Source: Petrosia ficiformis (lineage: Eukaryota; Porifera; Demospongiae; Haplosclerida; Petrosiidae). Taken from it: DNA of 64,000 bases. Of this stretch, positions 23,601-36,344 are shown in pieces (position 1 is the stretch's first letter; each line of letters starts with the position of its first letter). The notes under the pieces were generated by a model. That model saw only the letters and a program-made list of their open reading frames with translations. It made no database searches and had not been told where the DNA came from. The position numbers and the translations under genes are program-made. The stretch covers positions 1 to 64,000 of the forward strand of contig OX345649.1 of assembly GCA_947044365.1 (NCBI GenBank). The letters run 5' to 3'.

Positions 23601-26600
23601 CTGAGGATGTTGGATGCACAGGTACTCCAGTGTCTATAGTCTATAGGTTGGTTTGATGTGTTGGGAGAGATTTGCTGCTAACACACTGTATATATATGTT
23701 AGTACGATCTTCCCTTCAGAAATGTTGGCTGCACAGGTACTCCAGTGTCTATCGGTTGGTTTGATGTTTTGGAAGAGTTTTGCTAACACACTGTATGTTA
23801 GTGCCATCTTCCCTCAGAGATGTTGGATGCGCAGGTACTTGTGTGCCTATCGGTTGGGTTGAAGTGTAGGAAGTTCTGCTGGGAGAGTTGTGCTAACACA
23901 CTGTATGTTAGTACCATCTTCCTTTCAGAAAATTTGGCTGCACAGGTACTTGGTGTGTGTATCGATTGGTTTGAAGTGTTGGAAGTTCTGGAGGTGGAGT
24001 GTTGTTTAGACAATTGGGTGGGTGTAGGTACTATTATCCATCCTGAGATGTTGGCTTCCTTTTGTGCCGTGTTCCCTTCAGACGAGTTGGCTGCACAGGT
24101 ACTACTTGTGTGCCTGCCTATCGGTTGGTTTGAAGTGTTGGAACTTCTGGAGGGAGAGCGTTGTTTAGACCGTTGTGTGTCGGACTATCATCCATCCAGA
24201 GATGCTGGCTTCCTTGTGTGCCCACCGGTTGGTTTTGTTGTAAACACAGTTGTCACAAGTGGAGGTAGCACTATATTATAGAGGTGTATGTTCAGACTAA
24301 ATTGTTGTTCATATAGTCTGTCAGAGTATGTTGGGAGTTGAGTTGGGGAAGTTGTGTTTACACTTGTGTGTAAGTATTCTCTTCCTTTCGGAGAAGTTGG
24401 CTGCACAGGTACTTGTGTGCTTGCCTATCGGTTGGGTTGAAGGGTTGGAAGTTCTGCGGATGTTGCATGCAAAGGTACTTGTTTACCTATCGATTGGGTT
24501 GAAGTATTGGAAGTTCTGCGCATGTTGGCCACACAGGTACTTGTCTGCCTGCCTATCGGTTTGGTTGAAGTGTTGGAAGTTCTGCGGATGTAGGATGCAC
24601 AGGTACTTGTGTGCCTATCGGTTGGGATGAAGTGTTTGAAGTTCTGCTGCTGGATGGAAGAGTTGTGCTACACACAGTATGCTATACCATCTTTCAGACA
24701 AGTTGGCCACCCTGGTACTTCTGTGCCTGCCTATTGGTTGTGTTGAAGTGCTGGAAGTTCTGCGGAAGTTGGATGCACAGGTACTTGTGTACCTATCGGT
24801 TGGGTTGAAGTGTTGGAAGTTCTGCGGATGTTGGATGCACAGGGACTTGTGTACCTATCGATTGGGTTGAAGTGTTGGAAGTTCTGTGCAAGTTGGCCAC
24901 ACAGGTACTTGTGTGCCTGCCTATCGGTTGGTTTGAAGTGTTGGAAGTTCTGGAGGTGGAGTGTTGTTTAGACAATTGGGTGGGTGTAGGTACTATTATC
25001 CATCCAGAGATGTTCGCTTCCTTGTGTGCCGTGTTCCCTTCAGACGAGTTGGCTGCACAGGTACTACTTGTGTGCCTGCCTATCGGTTGGTTTGAAGTGT
25101 TGGAACTTCTGGAGGGAGAGCGTTGTTTAGACCGTTGTGTGTCGGACTATCATCCATCCAGAGATGCTGGCTTCCTTGTGTGCCACCGGTTGGTTTTGTT
25201 GTAAACACAGTTGTCACAAGTGGAGGTAGCACTATATTATAGAGGTGTATGTTCAGACTAAATTGTTGTTCATATAGTCTGTCAGAGTATGTTGGGAGTT
25301 GAGTTGGGGAAGTTGTGTTTACACTTGTGTGTAAGTATTCTCTTCCTTTCGGAGAAGTTGGCTGCACAGGTACTTGTGTGCTTGCCTATCGGTTGGGTTG
25401 AAGTGTTGGAAGTTCTGCGGATGTTGCATGCAAAGGTACTTGTTTACCTATCGATTGGGTTGAAGTATTGGAAGTTCTGCGCATGTTGGCCACACAGGTA
25501 CTTGTCTGCCTGCCTATCGGTTGGGTTGAAGTGTTGGAAGTTCTGCGGATGTTGGATGCACAGGTACTTGTGTGCCTATCGGTTGGGATGAAGTGTTCGA
25601 AGTTCTGAGCATGTTGGCCACACAGGTACTTTTGTGCCTGCCTATCGGTTGGGTTGAAGAGTTGGAAGTTCTGTGGATGTTGAATGCACAGGTACTTGTG
25701 TGCCTATCGGATGGGATGAAGTGTTCGAAGTTCTGAGCATGTTGGCCACACAGGTACTTTTGTGCCTGCCTATCGGTTGGGTTGAAGTGTTGGAAGTTCT
25801 GCAGATGTTGGATGCACAGGTAATTGTGTACCTATCGGTTGGGTTGAAGTGTTGGAAGTTCTGCGGATGTTGGATGCACAGGTACTTGTCTGCCTGCCTA
25901 TCGGTTTGGTTGAAGTGTTGGAAGTTCTGCTGCTGGATGGAAGAGTTGTGCTGCACACAGTATGCTATACCATCTTTCAGACAAGTTGGCCACCCTGGTA
26001 CTTCTGTGCCTGCCTATTGGTTGTGTTGAAGTGCTGGAAGTTCTGCGGAAGTTGGATGCACAGGTACTTGTGTACCTATCGGTTGGTTTGATGTGTTGGA
26101 AGAGTTTTGCTAACACACTGTATGTTAGTGCCATCTTCCCTTCAGAGATGTTGGATGCGCAGGTACTTGTGTGCCTGGAAGTTCTGCTGGGAGAGTTGTC
26201 TTCCCTTCAGAAAAGTTGGCTGCACAGGTACTTGGTGTGCGTATCGATTGGTTTGAAGTGTTGGAAGTTCTGGAGGGGGAGTGTTGTTTAGACAATTGGG
26301 TGGGTGTAGGTACTATTATCCATCCAGAGATGTTGGCTTCCTTGTGTGCCGTGTTCTCTTCAGACAAGTTGGCTGCACAGGTACTACATGTGTGCCTGCA
26401 TATGTTGGAACTTCTGGAGGGAGAGCGTTGTTTAGACCGTTGTGTGTCGGTCCAGAGATGCTGGCTTCCTTTTGTGCCCACCGGTTGGTTTTGTTGTAAA
26501 CACAGTTGTCTCAAGTTGAGGTAGCACTATATTATAGAGGTGTAGTTTCAGACTAAATTGTTGTTCATATAGTCTGTCAGAGTATGTTGGGAGTTGAGTT

Positions 26601-27520
26601 GGGCAAGTTGTGTTTACACTTGTGTGTAAGTATTCAGGCAAGTTGTGTTTACACTTGTGTGTAAGTATTCTCTTCCCTTCGGAGAAGTTGGCCAGACAGG
26701 TACTTGTGTGCCTGCCTATCGGTTGGGTTGAAGTGTTGGAAGTTCTGCGGATGTTGGATGCACAGGTACTTGTGTACCTATTGATTGGGTTGAATTTGTT
26801 GGAAGTTCTGCTGGGAGAGTTGTGCTAAAACATTGTATGTTAGTAACATCTTCCCGTCAGAACAGTTGGCTGCACAGGTACTTGTGTGCCTATCGATTGG
26901 GTCAAGTGTTGGAAGTTCTGCAGATGTTGGATGCACAGGTACTTGTGTACCTATCTATTGGGTTCAAGTGTTGGAAGTTCTGCAGATGTTGGATGCACAG
27001 GTGCTTGTGTGCCTATAAGTTGGGTTGAAGTGCTGGAAGTTTTGCTGCTGGAGAGTTGTTCTAACACACAGTATGCTATACCATCTTTCAGACTAGTTGG
27101 CTGCCCAGGTACTTGTGTGCCTGCCTATTGGTTGGGTTGAAGTGTTGGAAGTTCTACGGATGTTGGATGCACAGGTACTTGTGTACCTATCGATTGGGTT
27201 GAAGTGTTGGAAGTTCTGCGGATGTTGGATGCACAGGTACTTGTGTGCCTTATCGTTGGGTTGAAGTGGGTTCAAGTGTTGGAAGTTCGGCAGATGTTGG
27301 ATGCACAGGTACTTGTGTGCCTATCGGTCGGGTTGAAGTGTAGGAAGTTCTGCTGGGAGAGTGTTGTTTAGACCATTGACCCGGGTGTAGGTACTATCAT
27401 CCATCCAGAGATGTTGGCTTCCTTGTGTGCCATCTTCCCTTCAGACAAGTTGGCTGTCCAGGTACTTCTGTGCCTTCCTATCAACCGGTTGAAGTGTTGG
27501 AAGTTCTGCTCACGGTTATA
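17680..27520. repeat. ~10-kb minisatellite of 62/66-bp units with higher-order structure
   Basis: The basic unit runs GTTGGATGCACAGGTACTTG, TGTGCCTATCGGTTGGGTTG, AAGTGTTGGAAGTTCTGCGG (about 62 bp). A GTTGGCCACACAGG variant with GCCTGCCTATC is 66 bp. A longer spacer containing GTTGTAAACACAGTTGTCAC recurs near 18321, 19341, 23061, 24237, 25197 and 26491, marking higher-order blocks of about 1-1.3 kb with one 3.7-kb gap. Many Cys/Leu/Val-rich frames (up to 153 aa) arise, but 62 is not a multiple of three, so frames shift from unit to unit and I treat them as accidental. Confidence 0.93.
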
Positions 27521-27985
27521 GTACAGGGTAAAAATTCAAATTTTGATAGAATATTAAAATTCTCACAGTTCTCACCCCCAATATTATTGTTCAAAACCAA
27601 TTTGGAAACCTATTAAGGACATCATTATCGAACTCTAGGAACAGTTTCGGCTCAATCTGAAAGGATTGATTTTGCAATGAAAAATCAGTGCAAAGGCTGT
27701 TACAGTTCAGAGTAAAAATTCCAATTTTGATCGAATATTAAAATTCTCACGGTTCTAACACGTAATATTATTGATCAAAACCACTTTGGAAACCTATTAA
27801 GGACATCATTATCTAACTCTAGGAACAGTTTCGGCTCAATCTGAAACAATCAATTTTGCAATGAAAATTCAGTACAAAGGCTATAGTTCATGGTAAAAAT
27901 TCAAATTTTGATAGAATATTAAAATGCTCACGGTTTTAACAGATAATATTATTGATCAAAACCACTTTGGAAACATATTAAGGAC
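27520..27985. repeat. ~181-bp satellite between minisatellite and retrotransposon
   Basis: Satellite units resume with AGGGTAAAAATTCAAATTTT and run into the retrotransposon. The last five bases before it, AGGAC (27981-27985), are the left copy of its target-site duplication. Confidence 0.9.
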
Positions 27986-28149
27986 TGTGATAACCTGATA
28001 CATGTGTATGAATTATTAGATATTTTCTGTATTTATGGTATTTGTATTTGTATGGTTGTAATGTTGCTGATTTTATTAGTTTTTAGTGAGATACTCAGAG
28101 ATAGTGAAAATCTAGTTGAATCAAATAAGAAAGTTATTATAACGTTACA
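27986..28149 (+). repeat. Left LTR, 164 bp
   Basis: Begins TGTGATAACC and ends AACGTTACA. The last 61 bp match 30928-30988 with a single C/T difference. A short LTR is common in Mag-type elements. Confidence 0.85.
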
Positions 28150-28183
28150 TTGGCGACGAGGATACTGGATACTGGATACTGTC

Positions 28184-28960
28184 ATGGCAGGAGTGATAGG
28201 ACGAGTTGGTGAATTCTACCCCAAGCTTGAAAGTTGGGAGCAATATTCGGAGAGATTTCAACACTTTCTCGAGGCAAACGGCATACAAGATGCTGCGAAG
28301 AAACGGTCAGTATTTCTATCAATCATAGGACCGACCACCTACAAACTCCTCTCTAGTCTGATCGCACCAGACAAGCCAGGAGAAAAATCATACGAGGATT
28401 TAGTAAAAGTGTTGAAAGAACATCATAATCCCACTCAGTCGGAAATCGTTCAGAGATACAAATTCCATACTCGCATACGTAAACCAGAGGAATCAACTAC
28501 TCAGTTTGTAGTGGAATTAAGAGCACTTGCCCAATATTGTAATTTTGGAGCGTCACTGACTGACTTATTAGAGATCGAATTGTGCGTGGAATTAACGATG
28601 ATCATGTACAAAGAAGGCTACTCTCGGATAAATCACTCACGTTTGAGAAAGCTCTAGAGCTGACAGTAAGCTTAGAGATGGCAAGGAAGAACGTGTCAGA
28701 ATTGCAGGCTTCGGTTACGCCGCATACCTCGGTAAACAGACTCGTAAAAGCTGTGTGTTGCAGATGCGGGAGAGGAGGACACCAGCCAGACAAGTGCAGA
28801 TTCAAGCAAGCCAAGTGTCTGAGTTGTGGCAAAGTAGGTCACATTCAAAGAGTTTGTAGAACCTCCCAAAAGCCAGACAGGTCCATCCTAAAGAAACCCA
28901 CAAACCACAAGCCTCAATCCATAAAGCAAATAATTGAGAAAGAGGAGGATCCAGTTGAAC
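28184..28960 (+). pseudogene. Retrotransposon gag remnant (frameshifted)
   Basis: The capsid-like part starts MAGVIGRVGEFYPKLESW and stays open to 28657. Near 28575-28600 the sensible reading shifts into another frame, which carries two CCHC zinc knuckles: CCRCGRGGHQPDKC and CLSCGKVGHIQRVC. In the family, gag forms the virus-like particle and binds the element's RNA. The shift disables this copy. Confidence 0.85.
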
Positions 28961-30905
28961 GTCTAATAGGAGAGGGAAACAATCCAATACAAATGACTAT
29001 TTACATTGAAGGGAAACCTGTACTAATGGACTTAGATACAGGAGCAGCAGTCTCATATTTGGGATACACTATAGATGAAGATGGGCTACATCCCACTGAG
29101 GAGAAGCTACAAGCTATTCGAGATGCGCCTAGCCCCAAAAATGTGACTCAGTTAAAATCCTATTTGGGACTGCTGTCATACTATGGCAGATTTTTACCTA
29201 ATTTGTCAAATGTTCTTTTTTTTTTATATAGGTTGCTCAGGAAGCAGACACCATGGAAGTGGTCAATAACAGAAGAGGAAACGTTCCAAAATTCAAAAAA
29301 ATTATTGATGTCATCAAATTTATTGCTCCATTTCGATCCCTCTCTCGAATTAATCCTAGCGTGTGATGCTTCAAATTATGGAATTGGAGCAGTTCTAGCT
29401 CACCGTTTACCCGATGGGGCAGAGAAGCCTGTAGGCTTCGCATCTCGTACTCTCACAGAGACCGAAAAACGATATTCTCAACTCAAAAAAAGAAGGATTA
29501 GCCTGTATTTTTGGAATAAAAAAATTCCACTCGTATCTATTTGGACAATCTTTCACACTGTATACAGACAATCTACCACTGAAATCACTCTTTTGTGAAA
29601 AGCGACCAGTACCTCCCCAAGCAGCTGGACGAATTCAGAGATGGGCACTGATACTAGCCAATTATGAGTACAAGATATTATTCCGTCCAACTCACTCACA
29701 CAGTAATGCAGATGCGTTGAGCAGATTACCAAGTCCAACAGTATCGTTAGAAGAACCAGTACCAACTGAACTAATTTTTGTTAATGGAAGCTATGGAAAA
29801 AATGCCAATTACTGGAGAAAGTATCAAGAATTGGACACAAAAGGATCCAATCTTATCTCGTGTGTACAAGTATATTCAAAATGGTTGGCCAAATCAATGT
29901 CCAGAGGAGTTGCAGCAGTTTGTGAGATGGAAGTCAGAGTTATCTACCTTAAATGGCTGTATTTTGTTTGGCTCAAGAGTCTTAGTGCCGCCACCAGCAC
30001 GAAATCAATTATTGCTAGAGTTACATCAAGGACATCCAGGAATTAGCCGAATGAGAAGTCTAGCCAGGATGTACCTTTGGTGGCCAAGAGAATCAGAGAG
30101 ACATACCATCAGTACCCTTGAAGCCGTGGTCTTGGCCAAGCAGACCGTGGAATAGACTTCATATTGATTATGTAGGTCCATTTTTAAACTCAATGTTCTT
30201 ACTTATTATTGATGCTCATTCAAAGTGGGTAGAGATATTCAAAACCTCTTCTACTACTTCAGCTACCACCATTCAATTATTAAGGAGTACATTTGCTCGA
30301 TTTGGTATTCCTCAAACCATTGTGTCTGACAACGGTAGCTGCTTTACAAGCAGTGAATTCAAGCAGTTTTTAGGTATTAATCATTTAACAACCGCACCTT
30401 ACCATCCCAGTCTAACGGTCTAGCAGAAAGAATGGTTCAAGCTTTCAAAGGGGGGATGAAGAGATTATCCGAAGGTACAATAGAATTGAAACTAGCGAGG
30501 TTTTTATTCAATTATCGAATAACACCTCATAGTACTACAGACATGTCTCCCTCAGAGTTAATGTTTGGCAGACAATTACGTACTCGTTTTGATTTGTTAC
30601 AACCCCAGTTGAAATCAAAAGTTGTTGAAAAACAACAGAAGCAAAAGCAGTTATTTGATAGGCACACTAAGGATAGAGATTTTGTTGTTGGTGATCTTGT
30701 CTATGTACGTAATTTTTCTAAGGAAAGTCCAAGAAAATGGATACCTGGTACTGTCGTAGAACGTAAAGGAAATGTCACTTTTGTAGTGCATCTTCAAGAA
30801 TCAAATGCATCATCGTATGTGTGATTGTATTCCAGAAATAGAAGTTTCACTGGAACAGACACCTACTCCAATGGAACAACCTCATAATAATAGGTACCCT
30901 ACTAG
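28961..30905 (+). pseudogene. Retrotransposon pol remnant with internal deletions
   Basis: The protease motif LDTGAAVS (near 29030) runs straight into the end of reverse transcriptase (LGYTIDEDGLHPTEEKLQAI), so the polymerase core with its catalytic aspartates is missing. RNase H sequence follows (ACDASNYGIGAVLAH, near 29365), then a broken connection, the start of the integrase zinc domain ([19 protein letters not shown], near 30020) without its cysteine pair, and the integrase core (HIDYVGPF ... [12 protein letters not shown]) ended by a shift near 30410. The C-terminal chromatin-facing part reaches YPTRNRRPPRRR next to the right LTR. Confidence 0.88.
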
Positions 30906-30927
30906 GAATAGACGACCTCCACGACGT

Positions 30928-30988
30928 AGATACTCAGAGATAGTGAAAATCTAGTTGAATCAAATAAGAAAGTTATTATAATGTTACA
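30928..30988 (+). repeat. Truncated right LTR, 61 bp
   Basis: Matches the last 61 bp of the left LTR. The first ~103 bp are absent and pol sequence joins it directly at ...GACGT|AGATACTC. It is followed by the AGGAC target duplication. Confidence 0.88.
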
Positions 30989-33900
30989 AGGACATCATTA
31001 TCTAACTCTAGGAACAGTTTTGGGTCAATCTGAAAGGTTTAATTTTGCAATGAAGAATCAGTACAAAGGCTATAGTTTGGGGTAAAAATTCAAATTTTGA
31101 TAGAATATTATAATACTCATGGTTCTCACCCACAATATTATTGATCAAAAACACTTTGAGAACCTATTAAGGACATCATTATCTAACTCTAGGAACAGTT
31201 TCGGCTCAATCTCAAATGATTGATTTTCCAATCAAAAAATCAGTACAAAGGCTATAGTTCAGGGTAAAAATTCAAATTTTGATAGAATATTAAAATGCTC
31301 ACGGTTCTCACCCACAATATTATTGATCAAAACTACTTTGGAAACATATTAAGGACATCATTATCTAACACTGGGAACAGTTTCGAGTCAATCTGAAAGG
31401 ATCGATTTTGCAATGAAAAATCAGTACAAAGGCTATAGTTCAGGGTAAAAATGATAGAATATTAAAATGCTCACGGTTCTCACCCACAATATTATTGATC
31501 AAAACTACTTTGGAAACATATTAAGGACATCATTATCTAACACTGGGAACAGTTTCGAGTCAATCTGAAAGGATAGATTTTGCAATGAAAAATCAGTACA
31601 AAGGCTATAGTTCAGGGTAAAAATTCACATTTTGATAGAATATTAAAATGCTCCATGGTTCTAACAGATAACATTATTCATCAAAACCACTTTGGAAACA
31701 TATTAAGGACATCATTATCTAACTCTAGGAACAGTTTCGGCTCAATCTCAAATGATTGATTTTGCAATGAAAAATCAGTACAAAGGCTATATAGTTCAGG
31801 GTAAAAATTCAAATTTTGATAGAATATTAAAATGCTCACGGTTCTCACCCACAATATTATTGATCAAAACTACTTTGGAAACATATTAAGGACATCATTA
31901 TCTAACACTGGGAACAGTTTCGAGTCAATCTGAAAGAATAGTGTTTGCAATGAAAAATCAGTACAAAGGCTATACAAAGGTTCAGGGTAAAATTTCAAAT
32001 TTTGATAGAATATTAAAATGCTCATGGTTCTAACAGATAACATTATTCATCAAAACCACTTTGGAAACATATTAAGGACATCATTATCTAACTCTAGGAA
32101 CAGTTTCGGCTCAATCTGAAAGGATCGATTTTGCAATGAAAAATCAGTACAAAGGCTATAGTTCAGGGTAAAAATTCAAAATTTCATAGAATATAAAAAT
32201 GCTCACAGTTCTAACACAGAATATTATTGATCAAAACCACTTTGAGAACCTATTAAGGACATCATTATCTAACTCTAGGAACAGTTTCGGCTCAATCTCA
32301 AATGATTGATTTTGCAATGAAAAATCAGTACAAAGGCTATAGTTCAGGGTAAAAATTCAAATTTTGATAGAATATTAAAATGCTCACGGTTCTCACCCAC
32401 AATATTATTGATCAAAACTACTTTGGAAACATATTAAGGACATCATTATCTAACACTGGGAACAGTTTCGAGTCAATCTGAAAGGATCGATTTTGCAATG
32501 AAAAATCAGTACAAAGGCTATAGTTCAGGGTAAAAATTCAAATTTTGATAGAATATTAAAATGCTCACGGTTCTCACCCACAATATTATTGATCAAAACT
32601 ACTTTGGAAACATATTAAGGACATCATTATCTAACACTGGGAACAGTTTCGAGTCAATCTGAAAGGATAGATTTTGCAATGAAAAATCAGTACAAAGGCT
32701 ATAGTTCAGGGTAAAAATTCACATTTTGATAGAATATTAAAATGCTCCATGGTTCTAACAGATAACATTATTCATCAAAACCACTTTGGAAACATATTAA
32801 GGACATCATTATCTAACTCTAGGAACAGTTTCGGCTCAATCTCAAATGATTGATTTTGCAATGAAAAATCAGTACAAAGGCTATATAGTTCAGGGTAAAA
32901 ATTCAAATTTTGATAGAATATTAAAATGCTCACGGTTCTCACCCACAATATTATTGATCAAAACTACTTTGGAAACATATTAAGGACATCATTATCTAAC
33001 ACTGGGAACAGTTTCGAGTCAATCTGAAAGAATAGTGTTTGCAATGAAAAATCAGTACAAAGGCTATACAAAGGTTCAGGGTAAAATTTCAAATTTTGAT
33101 AGAATATTAAAATGCTCATGGTTCTAACAGATAACATTATTCATCAAAACCACTTTGGAAACATATTAAGGACATCATTATCTAACTCTAGGAACAGTTT
33201 CGGCTCAATCTGAAAGGATCGATTTTGCAATGAAAAATCAGTACAAAGGCTATAGTTCAGGGTAAAAATTCAAAATTTCATAGAATATAAAAATGCTCAC
33301 AGTTCTAACACAGAATATTATTGATCAAAACCACTTTGAGAACCTATTAAGGACATCATTATCTAACTCTAGGAACAGTTTCGGCTCAATCTCAAATGAT
33401 TGATTTTGCAATGAAAAATCAGTACAAAGGCTATAGTTCAGGGTAAAAATTCAAATTTTGATAGAATATTAAAATGCTCACGGTTCTAACAGATAATGTT
33501 ATTGATCAAAACCACTTTGGAAACATATTAAGGACATCATTATCTAACTCTAGGAACAGTTTCGGGTCAATCTGAAAGGATAGATTTTGCAATGAAAAAT
33601 CAGTACAAAGGCTATAGTTCAGGGTAAAAATTCAAATTTTGATAGAATATTAAAATGCTCCATGGTTCTAACAGATAACATTATTCATCAAAACCACTTT
33701 GGAAACATATTAAGGACATCATTATCTAACTCTAGGAACAGTTTCGGCTCAATCTCAAATGATTGATTTTGCAATGAAAAATCAGTACAAAAGGCTATAG
33801 TTCAGGGTAAAAATTGAAATTTTGATAGAATATTAAAATGCTAACGGTTCTAACACAGAATATTATTGATCAAAACCACTTTGAGAACCTATTAAGGACA

Positions 33901-34600
33901 TCATTATCTAACTCTAGGAACAGTTTCGGCCTAATTTCAAATGATTGATTTGGCTATAAAAAATCAGTACAAAGTCTATAGTTCAGGGTAAATATTCAAA
34001 TTTTGATAGAATATTACAATGCTCACGGTTCTCACCCACAATATTGTTGATCAAAACCTCTTTGTAAACATATTAAGGACATTACTATCTAACTCTAGGA
34101 ACAGCTTCTGCTCAATCTGAAATGATTCATTTTGCAATGAAAAATCAGTACAAAGGCTATAGTCCAGGGTAAAAATTCAAATTTGGATAGAATATTAAAA
34201 TACTCATGGTTCTAACAGATAACATTATTCATCAAAACCACTTTGGAAACGTATTAAGGACATCATTATCTAACTCTAGGAACAGTTTTGGACAAATCGG
34301 TAACGAGTGATTTTTGATGAAAAAATCAATATGAAGGCTATATATAGTTCAGGGCAAAATTCGAATTACAAGAGAATACTAAAATGCTCATGGTTCTAAC
34401 AAATAATATGATTGATCAAAAGCACTTTGGAAACATATTAAGGACATCATTAGTTAACTCTAGGAACAGTTTCGGCTCAATCTGAAAGGATCGATTTTGC
34501 AATGAAAAATCAGTACAAAGGCTATAGTTCAGGGTAAAAATTCAAATTTTGATAGAATATTAAAATTCTCACAGTTCAAAGTGAATTTCAAGAGAGTAGT
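30989..34600. repeat. ~181-bp satellite array, main block
   Basis: About 20 units with landmarks GGACATCATTATCTAAC, AACAGTTTCGGCTCAATCT, GCAATGAAAAATCAGTAC, TAGAATATTAAAATGCTCAC and TATTATTGATCAAAACCAC. Units sharing private changes (AGAATAGTGTTTGC, GGCTATATAGTTC, AAAATTTCATAGAATATAAA) recur 1094 bp apart (for example 31931 and 33025), showing a recent tandem duplication of about six units. No coding potential. Confidence 0.95.
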
Positions 34601-36344
34601 AAAATGCTGATGGTCCCTACAAACAACATTTTTAATCCAAAATACTTAGAATCATAACAAGTACTAGTAACTGTAAGAAGGTCTAGATTAGTACACCAAT
34701 TCAGCATTTCTATGCCACGATGTATCAATGAAGAATAACATAAAATACAGTTGCACGAAAATAATTTATATCATTAAATTACTGTCCTGCAATCTGCCAT
34801 CACAACAGCTCATTGTGTCTGAAATTCAAATTCTTGATTATTATTAATATTCACTTTAGTTAAATCCATATTTCCATATCTCCCATCCACTATATCAGTT
34901 AAAATTGGGCTAAACATGGCCACATCAGATCATGGAAGTTAATAATCACAGGTTTCTTGGACTCTAACACTTTAGTTTGAAAATCTTCTTCATTGTTGAT
35001 ATTAAATACTTCATTGAAATACTGAGAAATTGAAATGCATCTCCATTGAACAAGTTTCTGTTTAGCATTTTCCTACAAACTCTCCGAGTAGTGCCATATT
35101 TGCTGCTTAAAAATTATTAATCTCAATACAAAAATTTGTTACATTGTCCTAAAAATTATTGTTATAAGAATTTCCAAACACAAATTATAAAAATGAATTA
35201 AACTACAGTACAGTTGTATTAAGAAAATACATTTCTAAATTACTGTCCATCAACAGCTCATGGTGTCTGAAATTCAATACAAGAATATAAGATAAATATT
35301 TAGAAATATATATATATTTCAAAGAGATTTAACTCTACAGTAATACATTATTATACATTGTAGATTATGAATTTGCTCACCTGTTGAATTTAGTAGTCTT
35401 CTCTTTTGGTAGCTCAGCATATGAAAAAAGACAATATATATTATAATAATAATATTATTCGTTATTGGTATTTACTGTAGATTAAATTACAGGTATATTG
35501 GGTTAAATCTACTCTGAAAATACACTCCTAAATTACTGTCCTATAATCTGCCGTTAATAGCTCATAGTGTCTGAAATTCAATACAAAAAAAAAACAAAAA
35601 ACACCTGGTCTGTGGTTGCTCACTTTTGAATATGTTACCTGTAGAGATTTGACATATAATAGTAAAGATTATTATGCCAATCAAGTTAAAATAACATAAA
35701 ATTAATATTATAACAATAAACATTAATTAGGAAGACATTGGAAAGAAATATAGAAAAGGAATATTAGTTATACTAACATCTGAAACTATAGTACCTAATC
35801 GAAAAATCAATACCAGTTTACAGTTCATGGCTCAAAGTGAATTTCAAGAGATTACTAAAATGCTCACAGTTCCTACTAACAATCAAACATATTAAGGACA
35901 TCATTATCTAACTCTAGGAACAGTTTCGACTCAATCTCAAATGATTGATTTTGCAATGAAAAATCAGTACAAATGCTATAGTTCAGGGTAAAAATTCGAT
36001 TTTCAAGAGATTACTAAATCGCTCACAGTTCTAACACATTATTATTGATCAAAACCACTTTAGAAACATATTAAGGACATCATTATCTAACTCTAGGAAC
36101 TGTTTCGGCTAAATGTCAAATGATTGATTTTGCAATGTAAAATCAGTACAAAGGCGGTAAAAATTCGAATTTCAAGAGATTACTAAATCGCTCACAGTTC
36201 TAACACGTATTATTATTGATCAAACCACTTTGGAAACATATTAGGGACATCATTATCTAACACTAGGAACAGTTTCAGCTCAATCAGAAATGTAATTGTT
36301 CCAAATGCACCATCATTCAAAGCCTTCAAACAGCTTGTTGACTC
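34600..36344. repeat. Satellite margin and a second dispersed repeat
   Basis: Degenerate satellite units are mixed with a different segment (AAATTACTGTCC ... CTCA..GTGTCTGAAATTCAA) that recurs near 34783, 35239 and 35533. Several satellite-like units return at 35880-36300. No gene seen. Confidence 0.7.

Larger units (their letters stand above)
27986..30988 (+). mobile_element. Defective Ty3/gypsy LTR retrotransposon, Mag-like
   Basis: A left LTR (27986-28149, TGTGATAAC...GTTACA) is followed by a primer-binding-site-like TGGCGACGAGG, then gag and pol remnants and a right LTR of which only the last 61 bp remain (30928-30988). AGGAC at 27981-27985 and 30989-30993 is the 5-bp target duplication typical of the superfamily. 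Both flanks are the ~181-bp satellite, so the element jumped into the array. The integrase core style ([32 protein letters not shown]) is like the Mag/K02A2.6 group. Frameshifts, stops and internal deletions make it non-autonomous. The surviving 61 bp of the LTRs differ at one position. Confidence 0.93.

Noticed and set aside
17680..27520. Dozens of Cys/Leu/Val-rich frames up to 153 aa that look like a repeat-protein family
   Set aside because: They are the 62/66-bp minisatellite read in several frames on both strands. The unit is not a multiple of three, starts are not shared, and there are no splice signals.
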